DNA from: a virus
Virus record (IMG/VR): IMGVR_UViG_3300043788_000147
Location: 1 to 30,375 of that record
DNA: 30,375 nucleotides
Reading direction: 5' to 3' (one strand)
The notes below the pieces were generated by a model. The model was not told the origin of the DNA and made no database searches. It was given only the letters and a program-made list of their open reading frames with translations. Each line of letters opens with the position of its first letter. Position 1 is the stretch's first letter. The position numbers were made by a program, and so were the translations under genes. Positions 7,737 through 12,967 of the stretch are shown one piece after another.

Positions 7737-7953
7737 CTCGGAGATCAGGAAGCAAATCCGCGAGACGCGCAAAGAGATGAAGGCCAAAGGGATTCGCCGG
7801 ATCGCCTGTTTTAATGGCGGATTATCCGGTGAAGTTTACAGCCTTAACGCGAAGATGTTTCGCCTTGAGTTGGCTTTGGGCGACGCTATCAAGGCCGAAC
7901 GGATTCAGAGGATAGACGAAACAACGCTGTGGGATATTGCGACAGGGAGATAA
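7729..7953 (+). CDS. Small charged hypothetical protein, 74 residues
   Basis: ATG 7729 was chosen over a far-upstream in-frame start because the longer version would overlap the whole preceding gene with low-complexity sequence. The N-terminal half is strongly charged and helical (EIRKQIRETRKEMKAKGIRR), and the C-terminal half contains another amphipathic helix. Possibly nucleic-acid or protein binding; no family recognised. Confidence 0.62.
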   Translation: MSSSEIRKQIRETRKEMKAKGIRRIACFNGGLSGEVYSLNAKMFRLELALGDAIKAERIQRIDETTLWDIATGR

Positions 7954-7955
7954 GT

Positions 7956-8255
7956 ATGCGAGTCAAGATGACAGATGCAGGCTGTCTTCTCGTGAAGGAA
8001 CTCGGAGACCCGAAGCTCTATCACGAATCAACCGTTGGCTACCACATGAAGAAACTGCTTAACCAGCTCCCCATCGGCTACAAGTTTGTGCGGATGAATC
8101 CAAGCAAAAATGGCCTCACATCCTGCAAACTTGGCCTGATTGACCACGGCGCTGGAATCATTCTCTGGCACGAGCGTTACGCAATAGAGAATGCAGCGAC
8201 TGAGTTTAACTCTGGTGGCGTGTTCTTCCAGCGCGTTATGGTAGGTGCCCAATGA
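7956..8255 (+). CDS. Hypothetical protein, 99 residues
   Basis: ATG at 7956 follows a GGGAGA ribosome site; the upstream in-frame start at 7929 lies in the previous gene. Soluble alpha/beta composition with no catalytic signature visible (HESTVGYHMKKLLNQLP; FVRMNPSKNGLTSCKLGLID). Its stop overlaps the next ATG as ATGA. Confidence 0.62.
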   Translation: MRVKMTDAGCLLVKELGDPKLYHESTVGYHMKKLLNQLPIGYKFVRMNPSKNGLTSCKLGLIDHGAGIILWHERYAIENAATEFNSGGVFFQRVMVGAQ

Positions 8256-8347
8256 TCGTATGCGCGGCCTGCAATCGAGCCATGCGACCAAAGAAAAACG
8301 GGGTCGCCTTTGTGGAGATGGCCCAAGCGAAAGAGTGGAGCCGATGA
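8252..8347 (+). CDS. Very short CxxC protein, possibly truncated zinc ribbon
   Basis: 31 residues, coupled at both ends by ATGA overlaps (8252-8255 and 8344-8347). The start MIVCAACNRAMRPKKNGV resembles the N-terminus of small phage zinc-ribbon proteins that normally continue to a second CxxC, which is absent here. Either a natural short peptide or a truncated gene kept for translational coupling. Confidence in coding rests on the exact overlaps. Confidence 0.5.
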   Translation: MIVCAACNRAMRPKKNGVAFVEMAQAKEWSR

Positions 8348-8508
8348 CAGCCGAAGAGATTCGCAATTACCAAGACTCGACAGCGCCTAGCAACTCTCTT
8401 GCGCCAGAAGCAACGCCGTACACGATTCGGGATTGCTGCTGTGATTTTCACGCGGATGGTGGTGCTATGGCCGTGCGATGCATAAACAAGGCCAAGCGTG
8501 TGGGCTAG
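8344..8508 (+). CDS. Small cysteine-containing hypothetical protein, 54 residues
   Basis: The ATG overlaps the previous TGA (ATGA); longer in-frame starts upstream are disfavoured by that arrangement. It has a helical start (MTAEEIRNYQD) and a CCC-D-H...C cluster near residues 33-47 that could bind metal. No family recognised. Confidence 0.5.
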   Translation: MTAEEIRNYQDSTAPSNSLAPEATPYTIRDCCCDFHADGGAMAVRCINKAKRVG

Positions 8509-8534
8509 ATCGCTGAAAGGGAGGATGAGAGATT

Positions 8535-8684
8535 ATGACGCACCGACCGACGATTTACGAAGCACTCGCAGCGAAGCTGGGTCGCACGCCGACGAATGCG
8601 GAACTTAGGGCAGAGATCGACCGAATCAAGGAAGAGGCGTTGATCGAACTGGCCAGCAAGGGCAAGCTAAAATTTCAGCGTTGA
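8535..8684 (+). CDS. Small helical hypothetical protein, 49 residues
   Basis: AGGGAGGA precedes the ATG by about 9 bases. Sequence IYEALAAKLGRTPTNAELRA then EIDRIKEEALIELASKGKLK reads as two helices with a turn, similar in feel to small DNA-binding or adaptor peptides. It ends 6 bases before the inverted-repeat element at 8691. Confidence 0.6.
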   Translation: MTHRPTIYEALAAKLGRTPTNAELRAEIDRIKEEALIELASKGKLKFQR

Positions 8685-8690
8685 GTCTTG

Positions 8691-8766
8691 CATTGGATTC
8701 CGCCCTGATCAGGCGAATCAGCCTATGTATACCTGCCATGGCGGGGAGTTGTGACGGAATCCAATG
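8691..8766. repeat. 76-base structured inverted-repeat element
   Basis: Perfect 12-base arms CATTGGATTCCG (8691-8702) and CGGAATCCAATG (8755-8766) enclose 52 bases holding two more near-palindromes: CGCC/GGCG around TGATCA (about 8701-8715) and one centred on CCATGG (about 8732-8745). The right arm ends beside the GGAGGG ribosome site of the next gene, so folding could limit its translation. It has no T-tract and lacks tRNA features. Function unknown. Confidence 0.7.
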
Positions 8767-8778
8767 GAGGGTTGTAAC

Positions 8779-8949
8779 GTGAGTTGCTGTGAAAAGTGCT
8801 GGGGAGATGCGTATATGAGGCACTTGATCGATCCTGGTAAGTCTCAGGCTGAGCATTATTCGGAACTGCTGATCGAGCGTAAGGATAACCCCTGCACGCC
8901 CGACCAGCAAACCGGACGCAATACTGGCCGCGAAAGGAACCACCAATGA
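8779..8949 (+). CDS. Small cysteine-rich hypothetical protein, 56 residues
   Basis: GTG at 8779 is preferred because GGAGGG (8765-8770) lies 8 bases before it; the in-frame ATG at 8764 would sit inside the inverted-repeat arm with no ribosome site. The start VSCCEKCWGDAYMRHL looks like a half zinc-binding knuckle. The stop overlaps the next ATG (ATGA). Confidence 0.58.
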   Translation: MSCCEKCWGDAYMRHLIDPGKSQAEHYSELLIERKDNPCTPDQQTGRNTGRERNHQ

Positions 8950-9179
8950 CCGCATGGCTCGTTGAATCATCTCGAAAGACTCCATCGAATAGCCCTCTTT
9001 GGCTAAGGATGTACGCCTACTATAGCAATGGCGTTCCCGGGAAGCCTGAGCCAGAGTGGACTGAGCATTCTGAATTGGCTTGGCAGTTCGCACGGAAGCA
9101 AGATGCCGAGTACGCAGTCTTGCTATATCCGCAAATGTGCGCTCTGGCATTCGTCAGTGAACATGTTTTCGTTGAGTAG
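8946..9179 (+). CDS. Hypothetical protein, 77 residues
   Basis: Coupled to the upstream gene by ATGA, with AAAGGA before the ATG. Aromatic, soluble sequence (WLRMYAYYSNGVPGKPEPEW; ELAWQFARKQDAEYAVLLYP). It ends directly at a leader cassette. No family recognised. Confidence 0.62.
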   Translation: MTAWLVESSRKTPSNSPLWLRMYAYYSNGVPGKPEPEWTEHSELAWQFARKQDAEYAVLLYPQMCALAFVSEHVFVE

Positions 9180-9226
9180 GGCCCCCTGTCTTTGGATCAC
9201 CGAATTTCAACCTGGAGGAAGGAAAA
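9180..9226 (+). repeat. Leader cassette type 2, copy a
   Basis: The 47-base intergenic leader runs CCCTGTCTTTGGATCACC, GAATTTCAACC, then TGGAGGAAGGAAAA before the ATG at 9227. It is nearly identical to 10115-10160. Confidence 0.75.
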
Positions 9227-9511
9227 ATGTCAGAGAAAACGAAACAGGGCTGGGACAATTCCCGCCTTAACCTAGACCAGTATTTGCAGATCGGCGACGC
9301 GGTAGACGAAGCCATGATGTACTACTTTCTGGAAGTGCTCCCGCCCGCGTGCTACCGTGCGAATCTTATCCAGATCGGCGAGCCGTACTCGCATGTTGGC
9401 GGACGCGCTACGTTCTCAACCATCTACAAGCCTCTCGGCGCGTCTCAGTGGCTCTACGCTGGCCATTGCCACAGGGGCGAATGGTCGGAAGCTGTGGCCG
9501 CACATGCCTAA
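9227..9511 (+). CDS. Hypothetical protein, 94 residues
   Basis: It is preceded by leader type 2a with GGAGGAAGG. The N-terminal half is helical and acidic (LDQYLQIGDAVDEAMMYYFL), the C-terminal half has aromatic beta-like sequence (GRATFSTIYKPLGASQWLYA). It overlaps the next gene by 8 bases. Function unknown. Confidence 0.65.
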   Translation: MSEKTKQGWDNSRLNLDQYLQIGDAVDEAMMYYFLEVLPPACYRANLIQIGEPYSHVGGRATFSTIYKPLGASQWLYAGHCHRGEWSEAVAAHA

Positions 9512-9881
9512 CGAGCGATTCATGCGGCACTACTACGGCGCTAGTGGCTTCGTGCCCAAGGAGAAACCAGCGAAGGAGATTTACAACGTACCGGACACGC
9601 CGGAATATCTCGCCAATTGGATTTGGGAGCACTACGTTGGCATCATTCGCACCGAGCCATACGATGCCGAATATACACGGCTACTCGAACGAGTCCAACG
9701 CCTGCATCGGCAAGCTTTCGTCGCTGGCCTGAACGAATGCGCAAGGCAGATGCACAAGCTGGCTCTATGCCCGACTTGCGGTAGCGACTCGCCCCAGATT
9801 CGTAAATGTGCAGGCGGACTCAAGGATGAATGCCCGCACGGTCACGACGATTGCCAAGATGAGTTTCACGTTCCGAGGTGA
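9504..9881 (+). CDS. Hypothetical protein with C-terminal Cys/His cluster
   Basis: 125 residues from ATG 9504; upstream in-frame starts would overlap the preceding gene entirely. The N-terminal part is helical (YLANWIWEHYVGIIRTEPYD; LERVQRLHRQAFVAGLNECA). The end carries CPTCGSDS, then C..CPHGHDDC, a probable structural zinc site. It is followed immediately by leader cassette 3a. No family recognised. Confidence 0.65.
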   Translation: MPNERFMRHYYGASGFVPKEKPAKEIYNVPDTPEYLANWIWEHYVGIIRTEPYDAEYTRLLERVQRLHRQAFVAGLNECARQMHKLALCPTCGSDSPQIRKCAGGLKDECPHGHDDCQDEFHVPR

Positions 9882-9921
9882 GCCGTTAAGGGGATCACAA
9901 TTCAAGCCGAGGGAGCCGGAA
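9882..9921 (+). repeat. Leader cassette type 3, copy a
   Basis: It begins GCCGTTAAGGGGATCACAAT right after a stop codon and ends in GAGGGAGCCGGAA before the ATG at 9922. The first 26 bases are identical to those at 10353 (allowing for the stop-codon G). Confidence 0.75.
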
Positions 9922-10114
9922 ATGCAAAATGGAGTCAATCTCAGTTCGCCGTGGAGCAATCAAATCAAGATCGTGATTCGCTCTTGGGGGTGGCACCGGC
10001 GAGCTACCTTGCCCGTTAGGTTGCGGCGGTATTCTGCATTACATCGTTGCCAGCTACAACGGGCACATGCACGCGAAGTGCTCGACCGACAAATGCGTAA
10101 GCTGGATGGAGTAG
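9922..10114 (+). pseudogene. Frameshifted small zinc-finger gene
   Basis: Reading from ATG 9922 (good leader and ribosome site) gives MQNGVNLSSPWSNQIKIVIR, then frame is lost at a G5 run (9986-9990). Downstream in the +1 frame the sequence reads ELPCPLGCGGILHYIVASYN and ends with C..KCVSWME and a TAG (10112-10114) exactly where the next leader cassette begins. One G fewer in the run would join the two parts into a 63-residue Lar-like zinc-finger protein. A true mutation, programmed slippage or an assembly error are all possible. Confidence 0.6.
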
Positions 10115-10160
10115 GCCCCTGTCTTTGGATCACCGAATTTAAACTTGGAGGAAGGAAAAA
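10115..10160 (+). repeat. Leader cassette type 2, copy b
   Basis: 46 bases, nearly identical to 9180-9226: CCTGTCTTTGGATCACCGAA, then TTTAAACTT, GGAGGAAGGAAAAA and the ATG at 10161. Confidence 0.75.
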
Positions 10161-10352
10161 ATGGTATACGTTTATCGCGTTCAGTTTCAAGATTATTACA
10201 TTTTGCGACTGGACGAATCCGTTAAGGCTGCGCGTGCTTGGGCAAAGAGGGCCTTCCCAAGGTTGAATCCTAGCGTATCGCGGGACACGGCTCTAATGGC
10301 CTTTTGTGGCGATTGCGATTCGTATCCGTGTGTATGCCGAGAGATCGAGTAG
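10161..10352 (+). CDS. Small hypothetical protein with C-terminal Cys cluster
   Basis: 63 residues after leader 2b. It starts with a beta-like VYVYRVQFQDYYILRLDES, has a helix (VKAARAWAKRAF), and ends in CGDCDSYPCVC, a probable metal-binding cluster. The stop is directly followed by leader 3b. Confidence 0.63.
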   Translation: MVYVYRVQFQDYYILRLDESVKAARAWAKRAFPRLNPSVSRDTALMAFCGDCDSYPCVCREIE

Positions 10353-10393
10353 CCGTTAAGGGGATCACAATTCAAGCACGGGAGGGGAAATAA
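10353..10393 (+). repeat. Leader cassette type 3, copy b
   Basis: It shares CCGTTAAGGGGATCACAATT and CAAGC with 9882-9907, then GGGAGGGGAAATAA before the ATG at 10394. Together with the other copies it gives the order 2-3-2-3. Confidence 0.75.
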
Positions 10394-10921
10394 ATGAAAA
10401 TGAACGAAATAGAACGCGAAACTATTACGGTTCTGGAATATTCGGAGCCGTGCGTGGGGCTTGCTTCGGAGGCGAAGGAAGTCTTGGGTTACAGCGTTTT
10501 GAGTCAGGCCATCTCGGAGCCAACCGAACACACCGCCTTAGAGATTGCGCTGGCTTCCTGTGGCATCGAAGTACTCAACGCCGAAGATGTCGCCACCTAT
10601 CAGCGAGAACTCTTGATTGAGCGTACTTCGGCAATGTTGCAGGAATGGCTGAAGAATCCCACCGGGACATTCATCGGCCCATCATGGGACAAGACGAAGA
10701 TCGAGCAGTATCGGGAGCCGATTCCTGAATTTGTGCTCAACAAGGCCATTCAGATCAAGAAGGCCATGCCGGAGGTCCGCATTTACATCCAGCATCTCAG
10801 CGAACATCCCGACCCGTTCTTGGTCGTCGCCACGAAGCACAAGAATTACGAGATTCTGGACGAGCAAGAGCTCTGGATTGAGGTTTGGGAAGAGCCGAAG
10901 TTCGAGGGGAGACTGCGATAG
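10394..10921 (+). CDS. Hypothetical protein, 175 residues
   Basis: The largest gene of the accessory operon, preceded by leader 3b with GGGAGGGG. Acidic, soluble alpha/beta protein: a helical N-terminal half (EPTEHTALEIALASCGIEVL) and a beta-rich C-terminal part (EVRIYIQHLSEHPDPFLVVA; ELWIEVWEEPKF). No catalytic motif, membrane segment or cysteine cluster. Function unknown. The 87 bases after it hold no convincing separate gene. Confidence 0.7.
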   Translation: MKMNEIERETITVLEYSEPCVGLASEAKEVLGYSVLSQAISEPTEHTALEIALASCGIEVLNAEDVATYQRELLIERTSAMLQEWLKNPTGTFIGPSWDKTKIEQYREPIPEFVLNKAIQIKKAMPEVRIYIQHLSEHPDPFLVVATKHKNYEILDEQELWIEVWEEPKFEGRLR

Positions 10922-11008
10922 AAAGCGAGGTGATTCCTATGAGGGCGGAACGGGAGCGGTTGCTAACCGAAAGCCGCCCGATTAGGAAGAATCTAGCGGA
11001 GGTAAACC

Positions 11009-11194
11009 ATGTCAGTCACTTGGGGATCAATGAAGCCGCAGCGCCCAACCCGCACCGATATCGAACTCTTGAACCTGCTCCGCCGCCGGCCGTGGGAGTC
11101 GCGCCACCGGTTGACGCTGGTGCGCGCCGCGGCGAATGCGATCCTGGGGAGCGCGGTGGTGTGGGGCATCATCTACTGGCTGTTAACTCACTAA
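11009..11194 (+). CDS. Small membrane protein, 61 residues
   Basis: GCGGAGG sits 7 bases before the ATG. A basic cytoplasmic-looking N-terminal part (RTDIELLNLLRRRPWESRHR) is followed by one C-terminal transmembrane helix (ANAILGSAVVWGIIYWLL). C-tail-anchored topology is inferred. Role unknown. Confidence 0.65.
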   Translation: MSVTWGSMKPQRPTRTDIELLNLLRRRPWESRHRLTLVRAAANAILGSAVVWGIIYWLLTH

Positions 11195-11208
11195 CGGAGG
11201 CAATCAAG

Positions 11209-11427
11209 ATGGGACGAACTCTCGAACCAGCACGACCAAACCGCTACCGGGCCAGCAACGAGCACAATCGCATCGCGCCTGCATGTGGGTGCGAGATCGG
11301 ACGCGACCAGAGCCCGCTCGGACACACACGTCCGCGCCAAGTGGGCCGGAAAGCAGGATTAACTGTGTATCAGCGCGAGCAACAGGCGGTCAGACGGGCG
11401 GCGAGGGCGCTTCGGCGGACGCTGTAG
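11209..11427 (+). CDS. Small basic hypothetical protein, 72 residues
   Basis: Start ATG 11209 follows CGGAGG; a much longer in-frame extension upstream would overlap two genes. Basic, Arg-rich sequence (TLEPARPNRYRASNEHNRIA, and a C-terminal RRAARALRRTL), perhaps nucleic-acid binding. Its 3' end overlaps the convergent minus-strand gene by 38 bases, marking the end of the accessory operon. Confidence 0.6.
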   Translation: MGRTLEPARPNRYRASNEHNRIAPACGCEIGRDQSPLGHTRPRQVGRKAGLTVYQREQQAVRRAARALRRTL

Positions 11428-12478
11428 AGGGATCTCTGTATCCTCGCGCAAAGTTAGACGTATGGGCCTGCTTACGCCTAACTTTGAACGGATCGTGACA
11501 GCCCGACCAATCGACGCCTAGTGGATACTTCTCGTTGATCTCATCCACGGTCTCGGTGGTGCGCTGCCCGAACGGGACATCCTCCATCACTCCGTCGCAC
11601 TCGCCGCAGGTGCAGAGTGAGGCGGGGTCGCTGAACTCCTTGGTAGGATCATTCTCGTGCGTCTCTGGATCAGGCTCGTTGGCAGGGGTCGGCGTGTCGC
11701 ATTCGCGGTAGAAGTCACCGGCGGTGGCCATCAGCCGATCGCCGTCGTTCCTCATCAGGACTCGCGCGGCGGTGTGTCCGCATACGTCGGTCAGCAATGA
11801 CTCCGTAGACGCGAACATCCACTTGAGCACGCGCATCGGGTCGATCTCGCGGTAGGGCTGAATCGACCATCCTACGCCGGCGATCTTGCGGAGTTGGTCA
11901 AGGGTATCGCGGTAGGGGAGCTGCGCTGCTTGGAGCACAAAGCGAACGCGGGAGTGTGTCGGGTGCGCCTCGAGCACGCGCCGGCGGACGTTCGACATCC
12001 CGCGGCGGCGGAACCATTGCGCCAGCGTGGCTGCTACCTTGCGAGCCTTCTTCATGTCGTCCTTTGGGCCAATGACCTCGACTCCGACTTGGCGCTCAGT
12101 ACGGACAATCGGCGCTCGTGTGCGGAGCCAGCAATGGAGCAGGTTGTGAGGCTGCCCGCAGTACATACAGATGAGCAGGTGGCAGGTGTGGCGGTGAGCC
12201 TTGGCGGCGTTCCCTTTCTTGCACTTTTTGTAGACGGAACCGTAGCGCCCGCAGTCGGCGAGGCGCTGCGCCGCGTTCTCGAACTCCCACGACTCGGCGA
12301 GCGTGACGACGGCTTCGCGAGTGTGCTTGCGCAAGGACTGGTAGCGTGGCGCGATCTGGCCGTGGATAACGGCGGTCAGGCGATCGGGCTCAGGGTTGAC
12401 GGTGAGTATCTCTTCGGTCAGGCGGGGGTCGTTGAGGTTGATGGTGGACGATGAAGGCGTAACGGCACTGGTTGTCAT
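11390..12478 (-). CDS. Zinc-finger protein, possible replication-initiator-like
   Basis: 362 residues with GGGAGAG upstream of the ATG. Residues about 75-115 are Cys/His-rich (CGRYGSVYKKCKK ... HTCHLLICMYCGQPHNLLHC), reminiscent of zinc knuckles before the catalytic domain of some rolling-circle Rep proteins. A basic helical region follows (AATLAQWFRRRGMSNVRRR), then AHPTHSRVRFVLQA, and a late CTCGECDG cluster (near 285-292). No intact HUH/Tyr catalytic pair was recognised. Residues 12-32 share the NDPRLT..E.LTVNP motif with the SSB-like protein at 19423. It is one of few minus-strand genes in the middle of the window, next to a DnaA-box region. A transcription regulator is an equally open alternative. 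Confidence 0.75.
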   Translation of the reverse strand: MTTSAVTPSSSTINLNDPRLTEEILTVNPEPDRLTAVIHGQIAPRYQSLRKHTREAVVTLAESWEFENAAQRLADCGRYGSVYKKCKKGNAAKAHRHTCHLLICMYCGQPHNLLHCWLRTRAPIVRTERQVGVEVIGPKDDMKKARKVAATLAQWFRRRGMSNVRRRVLEAHPTHSRVRFVLQAAQLPYRDTLDQLRKIAGVGWSIQPYREIDPMRVLKWMFASTESLLTDVCGHTAARVLMRNDGDRLMATAGDFYRECDTPTPANEPDPETHENDPTKEFSDPASLCTCGECDGVMEDVPFGQRTTETVDEINEKYPLGVDWSGCHDPFKVRRKQAHTSNFARGYRDPSTASAEAPSPPV

Positions 12479-12575
12479 TTATGCGTCTCTCCCTGCGAGG
12501 AGTTACTTAAGGGGAAGGGTTCGCAGCCCCTCCCCCGCTTAGAGATTGAGTGGTTATGCCGTTCCACCCCGGCTC

Positions 12576-12591
12576 TCCAGTGGTAACTGGA
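12576..12591. promoter_or_regulatory. Palindrome TCCAGT-GGTA-ACTGGA, possible operator
   Basis: Perfect 6-base arms with a 4-base centre, just downstream of the -10 of the candidate leftward promoter, in the 5' leader of the minus-strand zinc-finger gene. The position would suit repression, for example by the adjacent ribbon-helix-helix protein (inference). Confidence 0.4.
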
Positions 12592-12593
12592 CC

Positions 12594-12621
12594 ACATTAT
12601 CATCAAAAAGTCAAGTGTCAA
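12594..12621 (-). promoter_or_regulatory. Candidate leftward promoter for the zinc-finger gene
   Basis: On the minus strand a perfect TTGACA (12621-12616) is followed after 16 bases by TAATGT (12599-12594). It sits at the end of the ribbon-helix-helix gene and about 115 bases upstream of the ATG at 12478. The -10 match is only moderate. Confidence 0.4.
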
Positions 12622-12853
12622 GCGTTTGTAATATTTTATTTTGGGGCGTGGTCATCCTCCCCTGCTCCTCCTCCACGCTGGGGCGACCGAACTGTCTACG
12701 CCAGGCGATGCCGTCCCAGATCAGGGCGCGGAGGGCAGAATGGAGGTTACGGTCCTCTCCGATGGCAATTCGTTCGGCATGGATGTGAAGCTCGACCGGA
12801 ATGCGCATGTACGTGACCTTGCCGGGCGGATGAGGACTTTTCGTTCGGGTCAT
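12611..12853 (-). CDS. Ribbon-helix-helix-like DNA-binding protein
   Basis: 80 residues from ATG 12853. A beta-strand-like TYMRIPVELHIHAERIAI is followed by a helix (EDRNLHSALRALIWDGIAWR), the order expected of CopG/Arc-type ribbon-helix-helix repressors. No ribosome site precedes the ATG and a promoter -10 ends 7 bases before it, so the mRNA may be leaderless. It faces the divergent promoter of the recombination operon and could autoregulate the intergenic region. An in-frame upstream extension would run through the promoters and is unlikely. Confidence 0.65.
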   Translation of the reverse strand: MTRTKSPHPPGKVTYMRIPVELHIHAERIAIGEDRNLHSALRALIWDGIAWRRQFGRPSVEEEQGRMTTPQNKILQTLDT

Positions 12854-12859
12854 AGAGCC

Positions 12860-12888
12860 AGTGTGCCACAAATCAGGGAGTGTGTCAA
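12860..12888 (-). promoter_or_regulatory. Promoter for the ribbon-helix-helix gene
   Basis: Minus strand: TTGACA (12888-12883), 17-base spacer, CACACT (12865-12860; A2, A4 and T6 match the consensus -10). Transcription would start almost at the ATG (12853). Confidence 0.45.
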
Positions 12889-12894
12889 TAATAA

Positions 12895-12903
12895 TTATCC
12901 ACA
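12895..12903 (+). promoter_or_regulatory. Consensus DnaA box between divergent promoters
   Basis: TTATCCACA, the high-affinity DnaA box of many bacteria, in an AT-rich intergenic patch between two divergent TTGACA promoters. It may mark an origin or a DnaA-responsive switch; one site alone proves neither. Confidence 0.55.
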
Positions 12904-12914
12904 GTTGATTTTTC

Positions 12915-12943
12915 TTGACAGCATTCCGCTTGGCGCGTATATT
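12915..12943 (+). promoter_or_regulatory. Strong sigma70-like promoter for the DNA-metabolism operon
   Basis: TTGACA (12915-12920), 17-base spacer, TATATT (12938-12943; 5 of 6 to consensus). The start would fall near 12950, giving a short leader with GGAGGA before the ATG at 12968. Confidence 0.72.
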
Positions 12944-12967
12944 CCTCACATAGCAACGGAGGAATCA

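Noticed and set aside
8691-8766. 76-base structured element considered as a tRNA
   Set aside because: Length fits, but the stem is 12 bases, and no anticodon arm, T-loop or D-loop consensus can be placed.
7201-10393. Leader repeats considered as a CRISPR array
   Set aside because: Repeats are imperfect, irregularly spaced by whole genes, and end in ribosome sites.
10885-11208. In-frame upstream extension of the small basic gene ending at 11427
   Set aside because: It overlaps the well-supported membrane gene at 11009-11194; the ATG at 11209 has its own ribosome site.
12510-12538. GC-rich imperfect hairpin upstream of the minus-strand zinc-finger gene, considered as a terminator
   Set aside because: The stem has a mismatch and lacks a T-tract; it lies in that gene's own leader.
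12641-12967. In-frame upstream extension of the SSB-tail protein
   Set aside because: It crosses the rightward promoter and the opposite-strand regulator gene; the ATG at 12968 has the ribosome site.
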